Shown here piece after piece: positions 7,846 through 16,479 of a stretch of 64,000 bases of DNA (within the stretch, counting starts at the first letter, position 1; each line of letters opens with the position of its first letter). The position numbers and the translations under genes are program-made. The notes beneath the pieces are model-generated. The model was not told the origin of the DNA. It saw only the letters and a list, made by a program, of their open reading frames with translations, and did not search any database. This DNA comes from Wocania_A sp965224845. Lineage in GTDB: Bacteria > Bacteroidota > Bacteroidia > Flavobacteriales > Flavobacteriaceae. The stretch spans positions 62,001-126,000 of the forward strand of contig CBDDAJ010000032.1 in NCBI GenBank assembly GCA_965224845.1. The letters run 5' to 3'.

Positions 7846-9390
7846 ATGGCAAATCAAGATGATCAATTTAAAAAGGTAATCTCTCACGCAAAGGAGTATG
7901 GTTACGTGTTTCAGAGTAGCGAAATTTACGATGGATTAAGTGCAGTTTACGACTATGCTCAAAATGGCGCAGAGTTAAAGAAAAACATACGCGACTATTG
8001 GTGGAAAGCCATGGTGCAAATGCATGAAAATATAGTAGGGATTGATGCGGCTATATTTATGCATCCAACCACCTGGAAAGCTTCTGGGCATGTTGATGCG
8101 TTTAACGACCCTTTAATTGATAATAAAGACTCTAAAAAACGGTATCGTGCCGATGTTTTAATTGAAGACTATTGTGCCAAAATTGAAGCAAAAATAGACA
8201 AAGAGGTAAAAAAAGCAGCAAAACGTTTTGGAGATGCTTTTAATAAAGATGAGTTTGTTTCTACTAACGGACGTGTTTTAGGATACCAGGAAAAAATAAA
8301 TACGACGCTTTCGCGAATGGCAAAATCTTTAGAACATGACGATTTAGCTGATGTGAAACTATTAATTGAAGAGTTAGGAATTGCTGACCCACTAACGGGA
8401 AGTAAAAACTGGACAGATGTTAAGCAGTTTAATTTAATGTTTGGTACAAAGTTGGGTGCCTCGGCTGAAACCGCAATGGACTTATATTTACGCCCTGAAA
8501 CTGCACAAGGAATTTTTGTGAACTTTTTAAATGTGCAAAAAACGGGGCGCATGAAAATTCCGTTTGGAATTGCACAAACCGGTAAAGCTTTCAGGAATGA
8601 AATTGTGGCAAGACAATTTATTTTTAGAATGCGCGAGTTTGAACAAATGGAAATGCAGTTTTTTATAAAACCGGGAACACAACAAGAATGGTATGCACAT
8701 TGGAAAGAAGCTAGAATGAAATGGCATTTAAGTTTAGGAATGGGTGCCGATAAATACCGTTTTCACGATCATGAAAAATTAGCACATTATGCCGATGCCG
8801 CTGCCGATATTGAATTTAAATTTCCATTTGGTTTTAAAGAATTGGAAGGCATTCATTCAAGAACCGATTTCGATTTAAAAGCGCATGAAAAGTATTCTGG
8901 AAAAAAATTACAGTATTTCGATCATGAAGCAAATGCAAGTTATACGCCCTACGTTTTAGAAACCTCAATTGGATTAGATAGAATGTTTTTAGCTGTATTC
9001 TCCAATGCTTTACAAGAAGAGGCCTTAGAAAACGGCACAACACGCACCGTTTTAAAATTACCAAGTGTTTTGGCACCAGTAAAAGCAGCTATTTTGCCTT
9101 TAGTTAAAAAAGATGGGTTGCCAGAGATTGCACGTAAAATTGTAGAAGATTTAAAATGGGATTTTAATGTAATATATGATGAAAAAGACGCGGTAGGAAG
9201 ACGTTACAGGAGGCAAGACGCCAACGGAACACCATTTTGTATTACTGTTGACCATGATACCTTAGAAAATAACACCGTAACGATTCGTCATAGAGATTCT
9301 ATGAAGCAAGAGCGTGTTGCAATTGAAGATTTACGCCATATTATTAAGCAAGAAGTGGATATGCGCTCCTGGTTAATGAAGATGCGGTAA
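7846..9390 (+). CDS. glyS: Glycyl-tRNA synthetase, homodimeric type
   Basis: A 514-residue class II aminoacyl-tRNA synthetase that attaches glycine to tRNA-Gly. It is the single-chain alpha2 type (archaeal/eukaryotic-like), not the alpha2beta2 GlyQ/GlyS type. Motif 2 is visible in GKAFRNEI followed by FRMREFEQMEMQFF, the substrate loop in LRPETAQGIFVNF, and motif 3 in SIGLDRMFLAV. The C-terminal anticodon-binding domain starts around residue 405 (PVKAAILPL) and holds the RRYRRQD segment. Length is normal for Bacteroidota. It is a monocistronic unit with a strong hairpin immediately after the stop codon. Confidence 0.97.
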   Translation: MANQDDQFKKVISHAKEYGYVFQSSEIYDGLSAVYDYAQNGAELKKNIRDYWWKAMVQMHENIVGIDAAIFMHPTTWKASGHVDAFNDPLIDNKDSKKRYRADVLIEDYCAKIEAKIDKEVKKAAKRFGDAFNKDEFVSTNGRVLGYQEKINTTLSRMAKSLEHDDLADVKLLIEELGIADPLTGSKNWTDVKQFNLMFGTKLGASAETAMDLYLRPETAQGIFVNFLNVQKTGRMKIPFGIAQTGKAFRNEIVARQFIFRMREFEQMEMQFFIKPGTQQEWYAHWKEARMKWHLSLGMGADKYRFHDHEKLAHYADAAADIEFKFPFGFKELEGIHSRTDFDLKAHEKYSGKKLQYFDHEANASYTPYVLETSIGLDRMFLAVFSNALQEEALENGTTRTVLKLPSVLAPVKAAILPLVKKDGLPEIARKIVEDLKWDFNVIYDEKDAVGRRYRRQDANGTPFCITVDHDTLENNTVTIRHRDSMKQERVAIEDLRHIIKQEVDMRSWLMKMR

Positions 9391-9392
9391 AT

Positions 9393-9438
9393 AATAGAAG
9401 AACCATCAAGGTTTTTAAACCTTGATGGTTCTTCTATT
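9393..9438. terminator. Long hairpin terminator after glyS (bidirectional)
   Basis: An almost continuous 22-bp inverted repeat (arms 9393-9414 and 9417-9438) centred on TT lies three bases after the glyS stop codon and ahead of the convergent outer-membrane protein gene. Flanking A/T tracts allow termination in both directions. Confidence 0.9.
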
Positions 9439-9490
9439 TAAATTTCAATATAATAATATTTGAGGTTTTTTGTTATAATTTATGTGTTAT

Positions 9491-10057
9491 TTAAAATCTA
9501 AAACCAATAGAAATTCCACCACGACCAACAACTTCAATATCACTTTTATCCAGTAAATCTCTACCAATACCAAAGTAAAATTCTGCTATAAACTTTCTCT
9601 TGGTAACAAATTTAGCACCAGCTGAAATTCCAATAGCTAAATCGGTATAGGTTTTATATTGATATTGTCCACTTGAATTTACAATAGAATCACCATTTAC
9701 AAAAACTTCATCTTTACCGGAGTGTATCATGCTAAAGGCTTCAATGAAAAAACCTTGCGCATATTTACTAGAAAAAAAATGTCTATAATAAGGTGTTATG
9801 GAAAATGTACGATATTCATCTAAGCCATTGCTATCATCTTTATCTGAATCTAAGGTAAAAAGTGTGCCGATTCCAATAGAAGACTCTTCGTTTAAAATTC
9901 TTTCATAAGTTACATCAAACCATTTAAATGCGATAAGATTAGTCATATTAAATTTTAACTCATTGCCTTTTTCAATATTTATGCTCTGATTGGTTTTATC
10001 TTGAGAAAAAGAGATGAATGATACTAATAAAGTAAAAGTAATTAATAATTTTTTCAT
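9491..10057 (-). CDS. Outer-membrane beta-barrel protein, DUF3575-like
   Basis: A 188-residue exported protein with a signal peptide (about residues 1-18, ending SFSQ), alternating amphipathic beta strands, and a C-terminal aromatic residue (GISIGFRF), the usual end of an outer-membrane barrel. The strand pattern and the opening FNMTNLIAFKWFDVTYERIL recall DUF3575-like small barrels of Bacteroidota. No ligand can be inferred. It is transcribed toward glyS and shares the terminator region with it; the Lrp regulator lies upstream on the same strand. Confidence 0.75.
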   Translation of the reverse strand: MKKLLITFTLLVSFISFSQDKTNQSINIEKGNELKFNMTNLIAFKWFDVTYERILNEESSIGIGTLFTLDSDKDDSNGLDEYRTFSITPYYRHFFSSKYAQGFFIEAFSMIHSGKDEVFVNGDSIVNSSGQYQYKTYTDLAIGISAGAKFVTKRKFIAEFYFGIGRDLLDKSDIEVVGRGGISIGFRF

Positions 10058-10138
10058 AGAATAGAGTTTGAGGTTTTTAAAATCTTATTAAGTAGATGCT
10101 GATAATTGTTAAAGGTTGCGTAAGAAAAGTTAGGGTTT

Positions 10139-10609
10139 TTAAATACTTATCTGTCTGTCAATTTGTTGGTCTAAAGAAATAAAAGTTTCGGTACGCGACA
10201 CACCAGAAATGGATTGAATTTCTCTATTTAATAAATGCATCAGGTGCTCGTTGTCTTTACATAATATTTTAATAAAAACACTCCAGTTACCCGTAGTGTA
10301 ATGGCATTCTAAAACCTCAGGAATTTTTTTAAGCTGTTTAACCGCTTCCGGATTACTTGCCGCTTTGTCTAAATAAACACCAATAAAGGCCATAGTGGTA
10401 TAGCCTAATACTTTTGGATTGATTACAAATTTAGAGCCCGAAATTAACCCGGATTTTTCTAGTTTACGTAACCGTTGATGAATGGCGGCACCAGAAATGC
10501 CCACATTTCTGGCTATTTCCAGAATTGGGGTACGTGCATCGCCCATTAAAGCGCGAAGTATCTTTTTGTCAATACCATCAATATGTATGTTTTGATTTAT
10601 AACTTTCAT
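10139..10609 (-). CDS. Lrp/AsnC family transcriptional regulator
   Basis: A 156-residue feast/famine regulator: an N-terminal winged HTH (IDGIDKKILRALMGDARTPI, then GISGAAIHQRLRKLEKSGLI) and a C-terminal RAM/AsnC ligand-binding domain (residues about 70-150; CHYTTGNWSVFIKI). These proteins form octamers and sense amino acids. I place the start at the ATG at 10609, which gives the family-typical N-terminus. The frame stays open to 10648, but that extension is encoded by a palindromic repeat and adds no conserved sequence. Related Bacteroidota regulators often act on amino-acid metabolism genes, and a saccharopine dehydrogenase-type gene lies 1.5 kb upstream, but no operator was identified. Confidence 0.92.
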   Translation of the reverse strand: MKVINQNIHIDGIDKKILRALMGDARTPILEIARNVGISGAAIHQRLRKLEKSGLISGSKFVINPKVLGYTTMAFIGVYLDKAASNPEAVKQLKKIPEVLECHYTTGNWSVFIKILCKDNEHLMHLLNREIQSISGVSRTETFISLDQQIDRQISI

Positions 10610-10623
10610 AGAACAAGTTTTTT

Positions 10624-10647
10624 TCATTTCCACGAAAGTGGAAATCA
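10624..10647. repeat. REP-like palindrome in the Lrp leader
   Basis: ATTTCCAC-GAAA-GTGGAAAT is a perfect 8-bp stem (10626-10633 with 10638-10645) capped by a GNRA-type tetraloop on the plus strand. Its minus-strand form, GATTTCCACTTTCGTGGAAATGA, matches the repeat at 45899-45921 at most positions, with paired changes in the stem. It lies just upstream of the Lrp start. Confidence 0.65.
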
Positions 10648-10740
10648 TCTTAATTGTAATTTAAAACATAAAAGTAAACATTTGATTTTAGATTGAAACT
10701 GTATTTTGTGTGGAATAGCAGCTTGATTTCGTCAGAAAAA

Positions 10741-10855
10741 TTGGCTAACTTCGTTTAACGTTGTATATAAACCACTTGTGCTGAATTTGTCGAAGTATTA
10801 AAACGGATTTATATGCTTAATAACATTGTAGTACATTACCAATCCAAAATAATTA
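10741..10855. other. Left flank of the LRR gene: possible cassette boundary
   Basis: This non-coding stretch holds TAACGTTGTATATAA (10756-10770) and an imperfect inverted repeat, GTATATAAACC (10763-10773) against GGATTTATATGC (10805-10816). Between the arms is TGCTGAATTTGTCGAAGTA, which resembles a short repeat widespread in flavobacterial genomes. A related ACGTGTATAA motif occurs after the downstream gene. The arrangement suggests an inserted unit, but the recombination system is unknown. Confidence 0.4.
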
Positions 10856-11872
10856 ATGGGAATATTTAGCAGAAAAAAGAAATGGGGAAATTTTAACGGA
10901 AACATAAACATTTATTCTGACCTCAAAAAATCTGATATCCCTAAAATCATAGCGGAAGACGATATTCACTCATTACAGCTATTCCAATTTCAAAACCCGA
11001 ACAGGCAAACGTGGGAAACACTTAATGAATTCTTCAATAAGTATCCAGATATTGGATTACGAGTTGTTTGGTATGAGTGTCAAGATTTATCCTTTTATAA
11101 ACTTATTCCGAATATTAAAAAATTTACAATCGCCACTTACAATATAAAAGACTATTCTATACTGAAAACGAATACAAAACTTAAACAATTTGGAATAGAG
11201 GAAACTAAATCCAAGGCTGTTGACATATCGTTCATCAAAGAGTTTAAGGATTTAGAATCATTGTATGTTGATGGAATGAAAAAAGGATTGGAGAACGTTA
11301 AACATTTATTGAATTTACAAACTTTAACGTTTCGAGGTGTGAAATTGGATAACCTAGACTTTTTGACCGAGTTCACAAAACTTCAAGAATTAAACTTGCT
11401 TTATGGCAGTTACAAAGACCTAAATGCAGTTTCAAAACTAAAAGGTTTAAAAGAATTAGAAATAAGCCGAGTAAGACAAATTCCTGACTACCAATTTTTG
11501 AGAAACCTTGTGGGGCTTGAGAAACTTTACTTTGAAGGTATGTCCGAAATGTACAGTTTACCAAATTTAAGCGGACTAAAATCGTTAAAAAGAATTCAAG
11601 TTGGTAATAACAGTAGACTTAACGATATTTCTTCAATTTCACAAATTCCTAATCTTGAAGAATTTTTATTGTTTTTTCCAGAAAACTTTAAGGCTTCAGT
11701 AAGAAAAAAGTTAACTGAACAAGCGTATCAAATTGTAATGGAATCCAAAACGATTAAGTCTACAAGTATTTGGTTTCGACTTAATAACGAGCAGAGAGAA
11801 AGTTTAAGAAAAAAAGGTGTCGAATTTTGGAATTATAGCAAAGAAGCTGAAGATTTAATATCAAAAAAATAG
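10856..11872 (+). CDS. Leucine-rich-repeat protein of unknown function
   Basis: A 338-residue cytoplasmic protein without a signal peptide or membrane segment. From about residue 90 to 290 it has irregular leucine-rich repeats of roughly 22-24 residues (LKQFGIEETKS, LESLYVDGMKK, LQTLTFRGVKL, LQELNLLYGSY, LKELEISRVRQ, LEKLYFEGMSE), a solenoid likely to bind a protein partner. The N-terminal part (residues 1-85) is a separate domain that I do not recognise. It stands alone, with no partner on the same strand, between two housekeeping blocks and with unusual flanks, so it looks like an accessory gene. It ends with a lysine-rich tail (EDLISKK). No enzymatic motif is visible. Confidence 0.75.
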   Translation: MGIFSRKKKWGNFNGNINIYSDLKKSDIPKIIAEDDIHSLQLFQFQNPNRQTWETLNEFFNKYPDIGLRVVWYECQDLSFYKLIPNIKKFTIATYNIKDYSILKTNTKLKQFGIEETKSKAVDISFIKEFKDLESLYVDGMKKGLENVKHLLNLQTLTFRGVKLDNLDFLTEFTKLQELNLLYGSYKDLNAVSKLKGLKELEISRVRQIPDYQFLRNLVGLEKLYFEGMSEMYSLPNLSGLKSLKRIQVGNNSRLNDISSISQIPNLEEFLLFFPENFKASVRKKLTEQAYQIVMESKTIKSTSIWFRLNNEQRESLRKKGVEFWNYSKEAEDLISKK

Positions 11873-12069
11873 GAGATTGTAAACTTAAGACGTGTATAAT
11901 TAATTGCTTTTTGCTGTGTGTACTCAGAAAACCCGTAGAGTTTTCTTCTGGTTTGTTTTTCTTTAATAACTTAGTTCTAGCCAATGCAACTAACCTTACG
12001 CGAACATGCTAAACGAACCACCAAACTCACGCGTTAGCGATTGTAGTAGAAAAGTGGGTGACGCAAATA
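11873..12069. other. Right flank of the LRR gene with a small hairpin
   Basis: Just after the LRR stop codon comes ACGTGTATAATTAATTGC (from 11890), related to the motif before the gene. It is followed by AGAAAAC-N7-GTTTTCT (11926-11932 with 11940-11946), which may be a terminator or part of a structured recombination site. A G/C-richer tail (CTTACGCGAACATGC, ACTCACGCGTTAGCG) with no coding potential runs up to the saccharopine dehydrogenase stop codon. Confidence 0.4.
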
Positions 12070-13434
12070 TTAATTATTTAAAGGGTTGTAACCCAAATAA
12101 GGCACTTCTTTTTCTTTAAATTGAATACCAAAATCTTTTAACTCTTCTAAAATAGGCTCATAAATTTCTTTGGTAATAGGCATTTGTACACCAGGCGTCG
12201 TAATTTTTTTGTTTAATATGGCAAGTGTGGCAATAGCAACTGGCAAGCCAACGGTTTTAGCCATAGCAGTATAAGTTTGGTCTTCTCCAACAACAACCAT
12301 GGTAGCATCTATTTGGTGCTTTTTACCATTAAGTTCGTACCCAAATTTATGGTACATCACAATCATATCTTTATCGTCCTCTTTTAATGTCCAGCTATCC
12401 ATTAATATTTTTTGAAGAATTTGAGCAGGCGTCGCTTTTTTTAGCCCAACGCGTTTTTGGTCATTAAAAATATCGAGTTCAACCAGTTTATCCCAAACAA
12501 TATCGTCTTGATCTATTTTAAGGGCATGTCTTAATTTTAATTCTACAGAATCTGTAGGGCTATAAGTTAAAAAGGCATTAACAAAATCGCGATAGCTCAT
12601 ATTCTCACTATCGTCAATAGTATAGCTGTCATCAGTCATTCCTAAGGTTACAAAAATATTCCAGGCGCGACTAAAACCAACGCGACGCATGGTACCACGA
12701 TATAAGGTTTTTGTATTATCTAACCCATATACGCTTTGATATTTTAAAGAATCGCGATTTGCATATACCTCAAAGCGGCCAAAATCATCTACTTCTAAAA
12801 ATTCGGTGCGTCTAAATAAACGATTGTACGGAATGTATTTATAAGTCCCTTCCTGTAAAAACTTAGCAGCACTACCTTGTCCGGCAACCACCACATTTCT
12901 TGGATTCCATGTAAATTTGTAATTCCATAAATTGGTATCACTCTCAGGGGCTACAAGGCCACCGGTAAACGATTCAAATAAAATAATTTTACCTCCTTTA
13001 TTTCTAATAGTATCCAAAACCTGCATGGCACTCATATGGTCTATTCCGGGATCAACACCAATTTCATTCATTAAAATCAATCCGTTAGCTTTAGCATCAT
13101 CATTTAAGGCCTGCATTTCTTTACTTATGTAAGATGCCGTTACCATATGTTTTTTATAGGTAATACAGTTTTTTGCAACTTCAATATGAAAACGTGCAGG
13201 AAGCATAGAAACTACAATATCGGCATTTTTAATCGCCTTAATACGCGAGGTTTCATTAAATACATCTAATGTAATTGCGGTAGCATTTTCGTGATTGCCA
13301 ATTAGTTTTTCGGCGTTTTTAATATGTAGATCCCCAATGGTAATGTGTAGGTTTTCGGTTTTAGACTTATCTAATAAATACTTTATAAGATATGATGCCG
13401 ATTTTCCAGAACCAATAACTAAAATCTTTCGCAT
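12070..13434 (-). CDS. Saccharopine dehydrogenase-family NAD(P) oxidoreductase
   Basis: A 454-residue enzyme with an N-terminal Rossmann fold (ILVIGSGKSASYLIKYLL) and the Sacchrp_dh C-terminal domain. The segments VVSMLPARFH, NEIGVDPGIDHMSAM and SFTGGLVAPESD are characteristic of saccharopine reductase-type proteins. In eukaryotes this family interconverts saccharopine and lysine or aminoadipate semialdehyde; in Bacteroidota the homologue is widespread and probably serves lysine catabolism or a related reductive amination. Cytoplasmic, monocistronic, divergent from the DUF423 gene. The Lrp-type regulator nearby makes amino-acid control plausible but unproven. A glutaryl-CoA dehydrogenase, a later step of lysine breakdown, is encoded about 24 kb away. 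Confidence 0.88.
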   Translation of the reverse strand: MRKILVIGSGKSASYLIKYLLDKSKTENLHITIGDLHIKNAEKLIGNHENATAITLDVFNETSRIKAIKNADIVVSMLPARFHIEVAKNCITYKKHMVTASYISKEMQALNDDAKANGLILMNEIGVDPGIDHMSAMQVLDTIRNKGGKIILFESFTGGLVAPESDTNLWNYKFTWNPRNVVVAGQGSAAKFLQEGTYKYIPYNRLFRRTEFLEVDDFGRFEVYANRDSLKYQSVYGLDNTKTLYRGTMRRVGFSRAWNIFVTLGMTDDSYTIDDSENMSYRDFVNAFLTYSPTDSVELKLRHALKIDQDDIVWDKLVELDIFNDQKRVGLKKATPAQILQKILMDSWTLKEDDKDMIVMYHKFGYELNGKKHQIDATMVVVGEDQTYTAMAKTVGLPVAIATLAILNKKITTPGVQMPITKEIYEPILEELKDFGIQFKEKEVPYLGYNPLNN

Positions 13435-13546
13435 AGTGAGATTTGTTGAGTAATTTTGTTTTTTAATTAAGCATGCTAAAAAGCAGTTTGATTTTGCGAA
13501 TTTAATAAATATAAAAAGGATTTTTTACGAATAATCTATATAAATT

Positions 13547-13942
13547 ATGAACAAGAAAATTTTAATTACGGCATCTGTTTTAGGTTTAACCAGCGTTGTT
13601 TTTGGTGCTTTTGGTGCACACGGATTAAAGGAATTAATCTCTGGCGAGTTATTACAAACTTTTGAAACAGGAGTGCGTTATCAAATGTATCACGCTATTT
13701 TACTTTTGTTTGCAGGAAGTAGCTCGGCTATAACTCAAAAAGCAAAACGTCTTATTTTTTACTTTGTATTAATAGGAGTACTTTTCTTTTCTGGATCTAT
13801 TTATGGTTTAGCAACAAACGCATTAACCGCTTTCGATTTTAAGAGTATCGCTTTTATAACTCCAATTGGTGGATTACTTTTAATTATAGCATGGATTTTG
13901 TTGATTATTGATTTCGCAAAAAACAGGGGTGATAAATCGTAG
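13547..13942 (+). CDS. DUF423 family small inner-membrane protein
   Basis: A 131-residue integral membrane protein with four predicted helices (roughly residues 4-24, 47-62, 70-92 and 99-122). The N-terminal GAFGAHGLK stretch followed by FETGVRYQMYHA is the signature of DUF423 (YgdD-like). Function is unknown; the family is found throughout bacteria and in some eukaryotes. It stands alone ahead of pckA on the same strand, but pckA has its own promoter-like box in the 63-bp gap. Confidence 0.9.
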   Translation: MNKKILITASVLGLTSVVFGAFGAHGLKELISGELLQTFETGVRYQMYHAILLLFAGSSSAITQKAKRLIFYFVLIGVLFFSGSIYGLATNALTAFDFKSIAFITPIGGLLLIIAWILLIIDFAKNRGDKS

Positions 13943-13971
13943 TATTTTGTAGATACTTTAAAATAAAGTTT

Positions 13972-13979
13972 TAATTTTG
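13972..13979 (+). promoter_or_regulatory. -7 box TAATTTTG upstream of pckA
   Basis: TAATTTTG fits TAnnTTTG and ends 26 bp before the pckA ATG. A TTTG at 13946-13949 lies 22 bp upstream of the box, within the looser spacing seen for Bacteroidota sigma-A promoters. Confidence 0.55.
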
Positions 13980-14005
13980 CGGGATAAATAATTTTACAAC
14001 AAAAA

Positions 14006-15622
14006 ATGGTAAATAACAACCAAGTTACGAAAACGATTTCGTTAGAGCAATACGGAATTAAAAATGCCAAGGTAAATTATCAACTTTCGCCAGAGCAACT
14101 TCATAACAATGCTATTGAAAAAGGGCAGGGAAAAGAAGCCTCTTCCGGAGCTTTAGCCGTTAATACAGGCGAGTTTACAGGCCGATCCCCAAAAGATCGA
14201 TTTATTGTAAAAGACGATATTACCAAAGATCGCATTTGGTGGGGAGATATTAATATTCCTTTTGATGCCGATAAGTTTGACGCCTTATACAATAAGGTTG
14301 TAGATTATCTGTCTGACAAAGAGGTTTTTGTAAGAGATAGTTTTGCCTGTGCTGATACAGATTACAAATTGAATATTCGAGTTATAAATGAATATGCATG
14401 GAGTAATCAGTTTGCATATAACATGTTTTTGCGTCCTACGGAAGACGAATTGAAAGATTTTACTCCCGAGTGGACGGTAGTTAATGCACCTGGGTTTATA
14501 GCGGTTCCTGATAAGGATGGGACACGCCAACATAATTTTGCAATTTTAAACTTTACTAAAAAAGTGGCGCTAATTGGTGGTACAGGTTATACTGGTGAAA
14601 TTAAAAAAGGCATTTTTTCTGCTTTGAATTTTATACTTCCCGTATTTAAAAACACTTTACCCATGCACTGTAGTGCTAATGTAGGTAAGAATGAAGATAC
14701 TGCTATTTTCTTTGGATTATCAGGTACTGGAAAAACAACATTGTCTACAGACCCTAACAGAAGTTTAATTGGAGATGATGAACACGGTTGGACCAACGAA
14801 AATACAGTGTTTAATTTTGAAGGCGGATGTTATGCCAAGGTTATTAATTTATCGAGAGATAATGAACCTGAGATATATGATGCTATTAAAAAAGGTGCTA
14901 TTCTTGAAAATGTTATTTTAGACGAAAAGGGACACGTTAATTTTGAAGATACCTCTATTACACAAAATACTAGAGTAAGTTATCCCTTAAACCATATTGA
15001 AAATATTAGAATTCCATCTATAGGGAAAAACCCAAAAAACATTTTCTTTTTAACAGCTGATGCTTTTGGTGTTATGCCTCCTATTTCTAAATTAACACCA
15101 AGTCAGGCAGCGTATCATTTCATTTCTGGTTATACGGCAAAAGTAGCCGGAACAGAAGCAGGAGTTGTTGAGCCTCAACCTTCTTTTTCAGCATGTTTTG
15201 GAGCGCCTTTTATGCCTTTACATCCTGCAAAGTATGCCGAAATGTTAAGCAAAAAGATGAAAGCATCTGGTGTTAATGTTTGGTTAGTTAACACGGGTTG
15301 GACCGGAGGACCTTATGGTGTTGGTACCAGGATGAAATTAAAATATACACGCGCCATGATTAATGCCGTATTAAATGGCGATTTAGGATTGTATAATTAC
15401 GACGATTACCATATTCACTCAGTATTTGGTGTAGCGCAACCAAGAACTTGTCCAGGCGTACCAACAAGTGTATTGAGTCCCAGAGCGACCTGGAACGATG
15501 ACGATGCCTATTACAAAACAGCATTTAAATTAACTAATGCCTTTAGAGAAAACTTTAAAAAGTTTGAGGCCCATTGTAACGAAGAGATAAGACGAGGTGG
15601 ACCACAGCGGTATGCCTTTTAA
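14006..15622 (+). CDS. pckA: Phosphoenolpyruvate carboxykinase (ATP)
   Basis: A 538-residue ATP-type PEPCK that converts oxaloacetate plus ATP to PEP, CO2 and ADP (gluconeogenesis; in some Bacteroidota also run in reverse to fix CO2). Key sites visible: substrate-binding TGRSPKDRF, the kinase-1 P-loop GLSGTGKTTLS, the kinase-2 metal site LIGDDEHGW, and GTRMKLKYTRAM with catalytic Arg/Lys residues. MHCSANVG precedes the P-loop as in E. coli PckA. Length is as expected. It is a single-gene unit followed by a strong intrinsic terminator. Confidence 0.97.
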   Translation: MVNNNQVTKTISLEQYGIKNAKVNYQLSPEQLHNNAIEKGQGKEASSGALAVNTGEFTGRSPKDRFIVKDDITKDRIWWGDINIPFDADKFDALYNKVVDYLSDKEVFVRDSFACADTDYKLNIRVINEYAWSNQFAYNMFLRPTEDELKDFTPEWTVVNAPGFIAVPDKDGTRQHNFAILNFTKKVALIGGTGYTGEIKKGIFSALNFILPVFKNTLPMHCSANVGKNEDTAIFFGLSGTGKTTLSTDPNRSLIGDDEHGWTNENTVFNFEGGCYAKVINLSRDNEPEIYDAIKKGAILENVILDEKGHVNFEDTSITQNTRVSYPLNHIENIRIPSIGKNPKNIFFLTADAFGVMPPISKLTPSQAAYHFISGYTAKVAGTEAGVVEPQPSFSACFGAPFMPLHPAKYAEMLSKKMKASGVNVWLVNTGWTGGPYGVGTRMKLKYTRAMINAVLNGDLGLYNYDDYHIHSVFGVAQPRTCPGVPTSVLSPRATWNDDDAYYKTAFKLTNAFRENFKKFEAHCNEEIRRGGPQRYAF

Positions 15623-15650
15623 TTGAAAGAGTGTGACTAACTCAAAAATA

Positions 15651-15686
15651 AAAGGGCTATTTTATATAAAATGGCCCTTTTTGTTT
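15651..15686 (+). terminator. Intrinsic terminator after pckA
   Basis: A 13-bp stem (15651-15663 with 15668-15680, one G-T pair) with loop ATAT is followed by TTGTTT. Its A-rich 5' side also makes it usable for the convergent hemD transcript. Confidence 0.88.
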
Positions 15687-15703
15687 ATTATATAAAGTAG
15701 TGT

Positions 15704-16453
15704 TTACTTTCCTTTGTTCGCTTTATCAATATATTTTTGTAAAGCCATGGTCATTGAAGGCGTTTCCGGCGTTGGTGCAGCAATATCTACACGTAGTCCT
15801 TTTTCTTCAACAGCTTTAATAGTGGTATTTCCAAATACAGCAATACGTGTTTCGTTTTGCTTGAAATCAGGGAAATTTTGAAATAATGATTCTATTCCAG
15901 ATGGGCTAAAAAATACAAGAACATCATAAGTTACATTTTCTAAATCTGAAAGATCGCTAACCACTGTTTTGTAAAATGTAGCTTGTTTCCAGTTTACTCC
16001 CAATGCATTTAAAGTTTCTGGTACAGCAGGCTTTACTTTGTCTGTGTTTGGCAGCAGGAATTTTTCGTCTTTATATTTTTTAATTAAAGGAGAAAGCTCA
16101 GAAAATGTACGCTTTCCAACATAAATTTTACGTTTTCTGTAAACTACATATTTTTGAAGGTAGTATGCAACAGCTTCAGACTGACAAAAATATTTCATGG
16201 AGTCTGGCACTTTAAAACGCATTTCTTCAGCAACTCTAAAAAAATGATCTACGGCATTTCTACTTGTTAAAATAATAGCAGTGTAGTTGTTTAAATCTAC
16301 TTTTTGTTGCCTAATATCTTTTGCCGAAACACCTTCAACATGTATAAAAGGTCTAAAATCTATTTTAACCTTTTGCTTTTCTTGTAAATCAAAATAAGGA
16401 GAATTCTCTATTTTAGGTTCTGGTTGAGATACTAAAATTGTTTTCACTTTCAT
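15704..16453 (-). CDS. hemD: Uroporphyrinogen-III synthase
   Basis: A roughly 249-residue HemD, which cyclises hydroxymethylbilane to uroporphyrinogen III in haem and corrinoid synthesis. The start is taken as the ATG at 16453 (MKVKTILVSQPEP); a GTG two codons upstream is unlikely to be used. Recognisable segments are LTSRNAVDHFF in the first lobe and FFSPSGIESLF with AVFGNTTIKAVEEKG in the second, the usual two-lobed layout. It is 27 bp downstream of the DUF4271 membrane protein gene on the same strand. That pairing recurs in Flavobacteriaceae and suggests an operon. Confidence 0.88.
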   Translation of the reverse strand: MKVKTILVSQPEPKIENSPYFDLQEKQKVKIDFRPFIHVEGVSAKDIRQQKVDLNNYTAIILTSRNAVDHFFRVAEEMRFKVPDSMKYFCQSEAVAYYLQKYVVYRKRKIYVGKRTFSELSPLIKKYKDEKFLLPNTDKVKPAVPETLNALGVNWKQATFYKTVVSDLSDLENVTYDVLVFFSPSGIESLFQNFPDFKQNETRIAVFGNTTIKAVEEKGLRVDIAAPTPETPSMTMALQKYIDKANKGK

Positions 16454-16479
16454 ATACACAAGTAGTTTGTTTTCTTACT

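Noticed and set aside
7696..7887. Minus-strand 63-residue frame between comF and glyS
   Set aside because: It spans the divergent promoter region and overlaps the start of both real genes; composition is random AT-rich.
9393..9438. Long inverted repeat considered as a transposon end or CRISPR-like unit
   Set aside because: It is a single copy with a 2-nt centre right after the glyS stop codon between convergent genes, so a terminator explains it.
10610..10648. N-terminal extension of the Lrp regulator (upstream in-frame ATG)
   Set aside because: The extra 13 codons are encoded by a REP-like palindrome and are not part of the Lrp family N-terminus.
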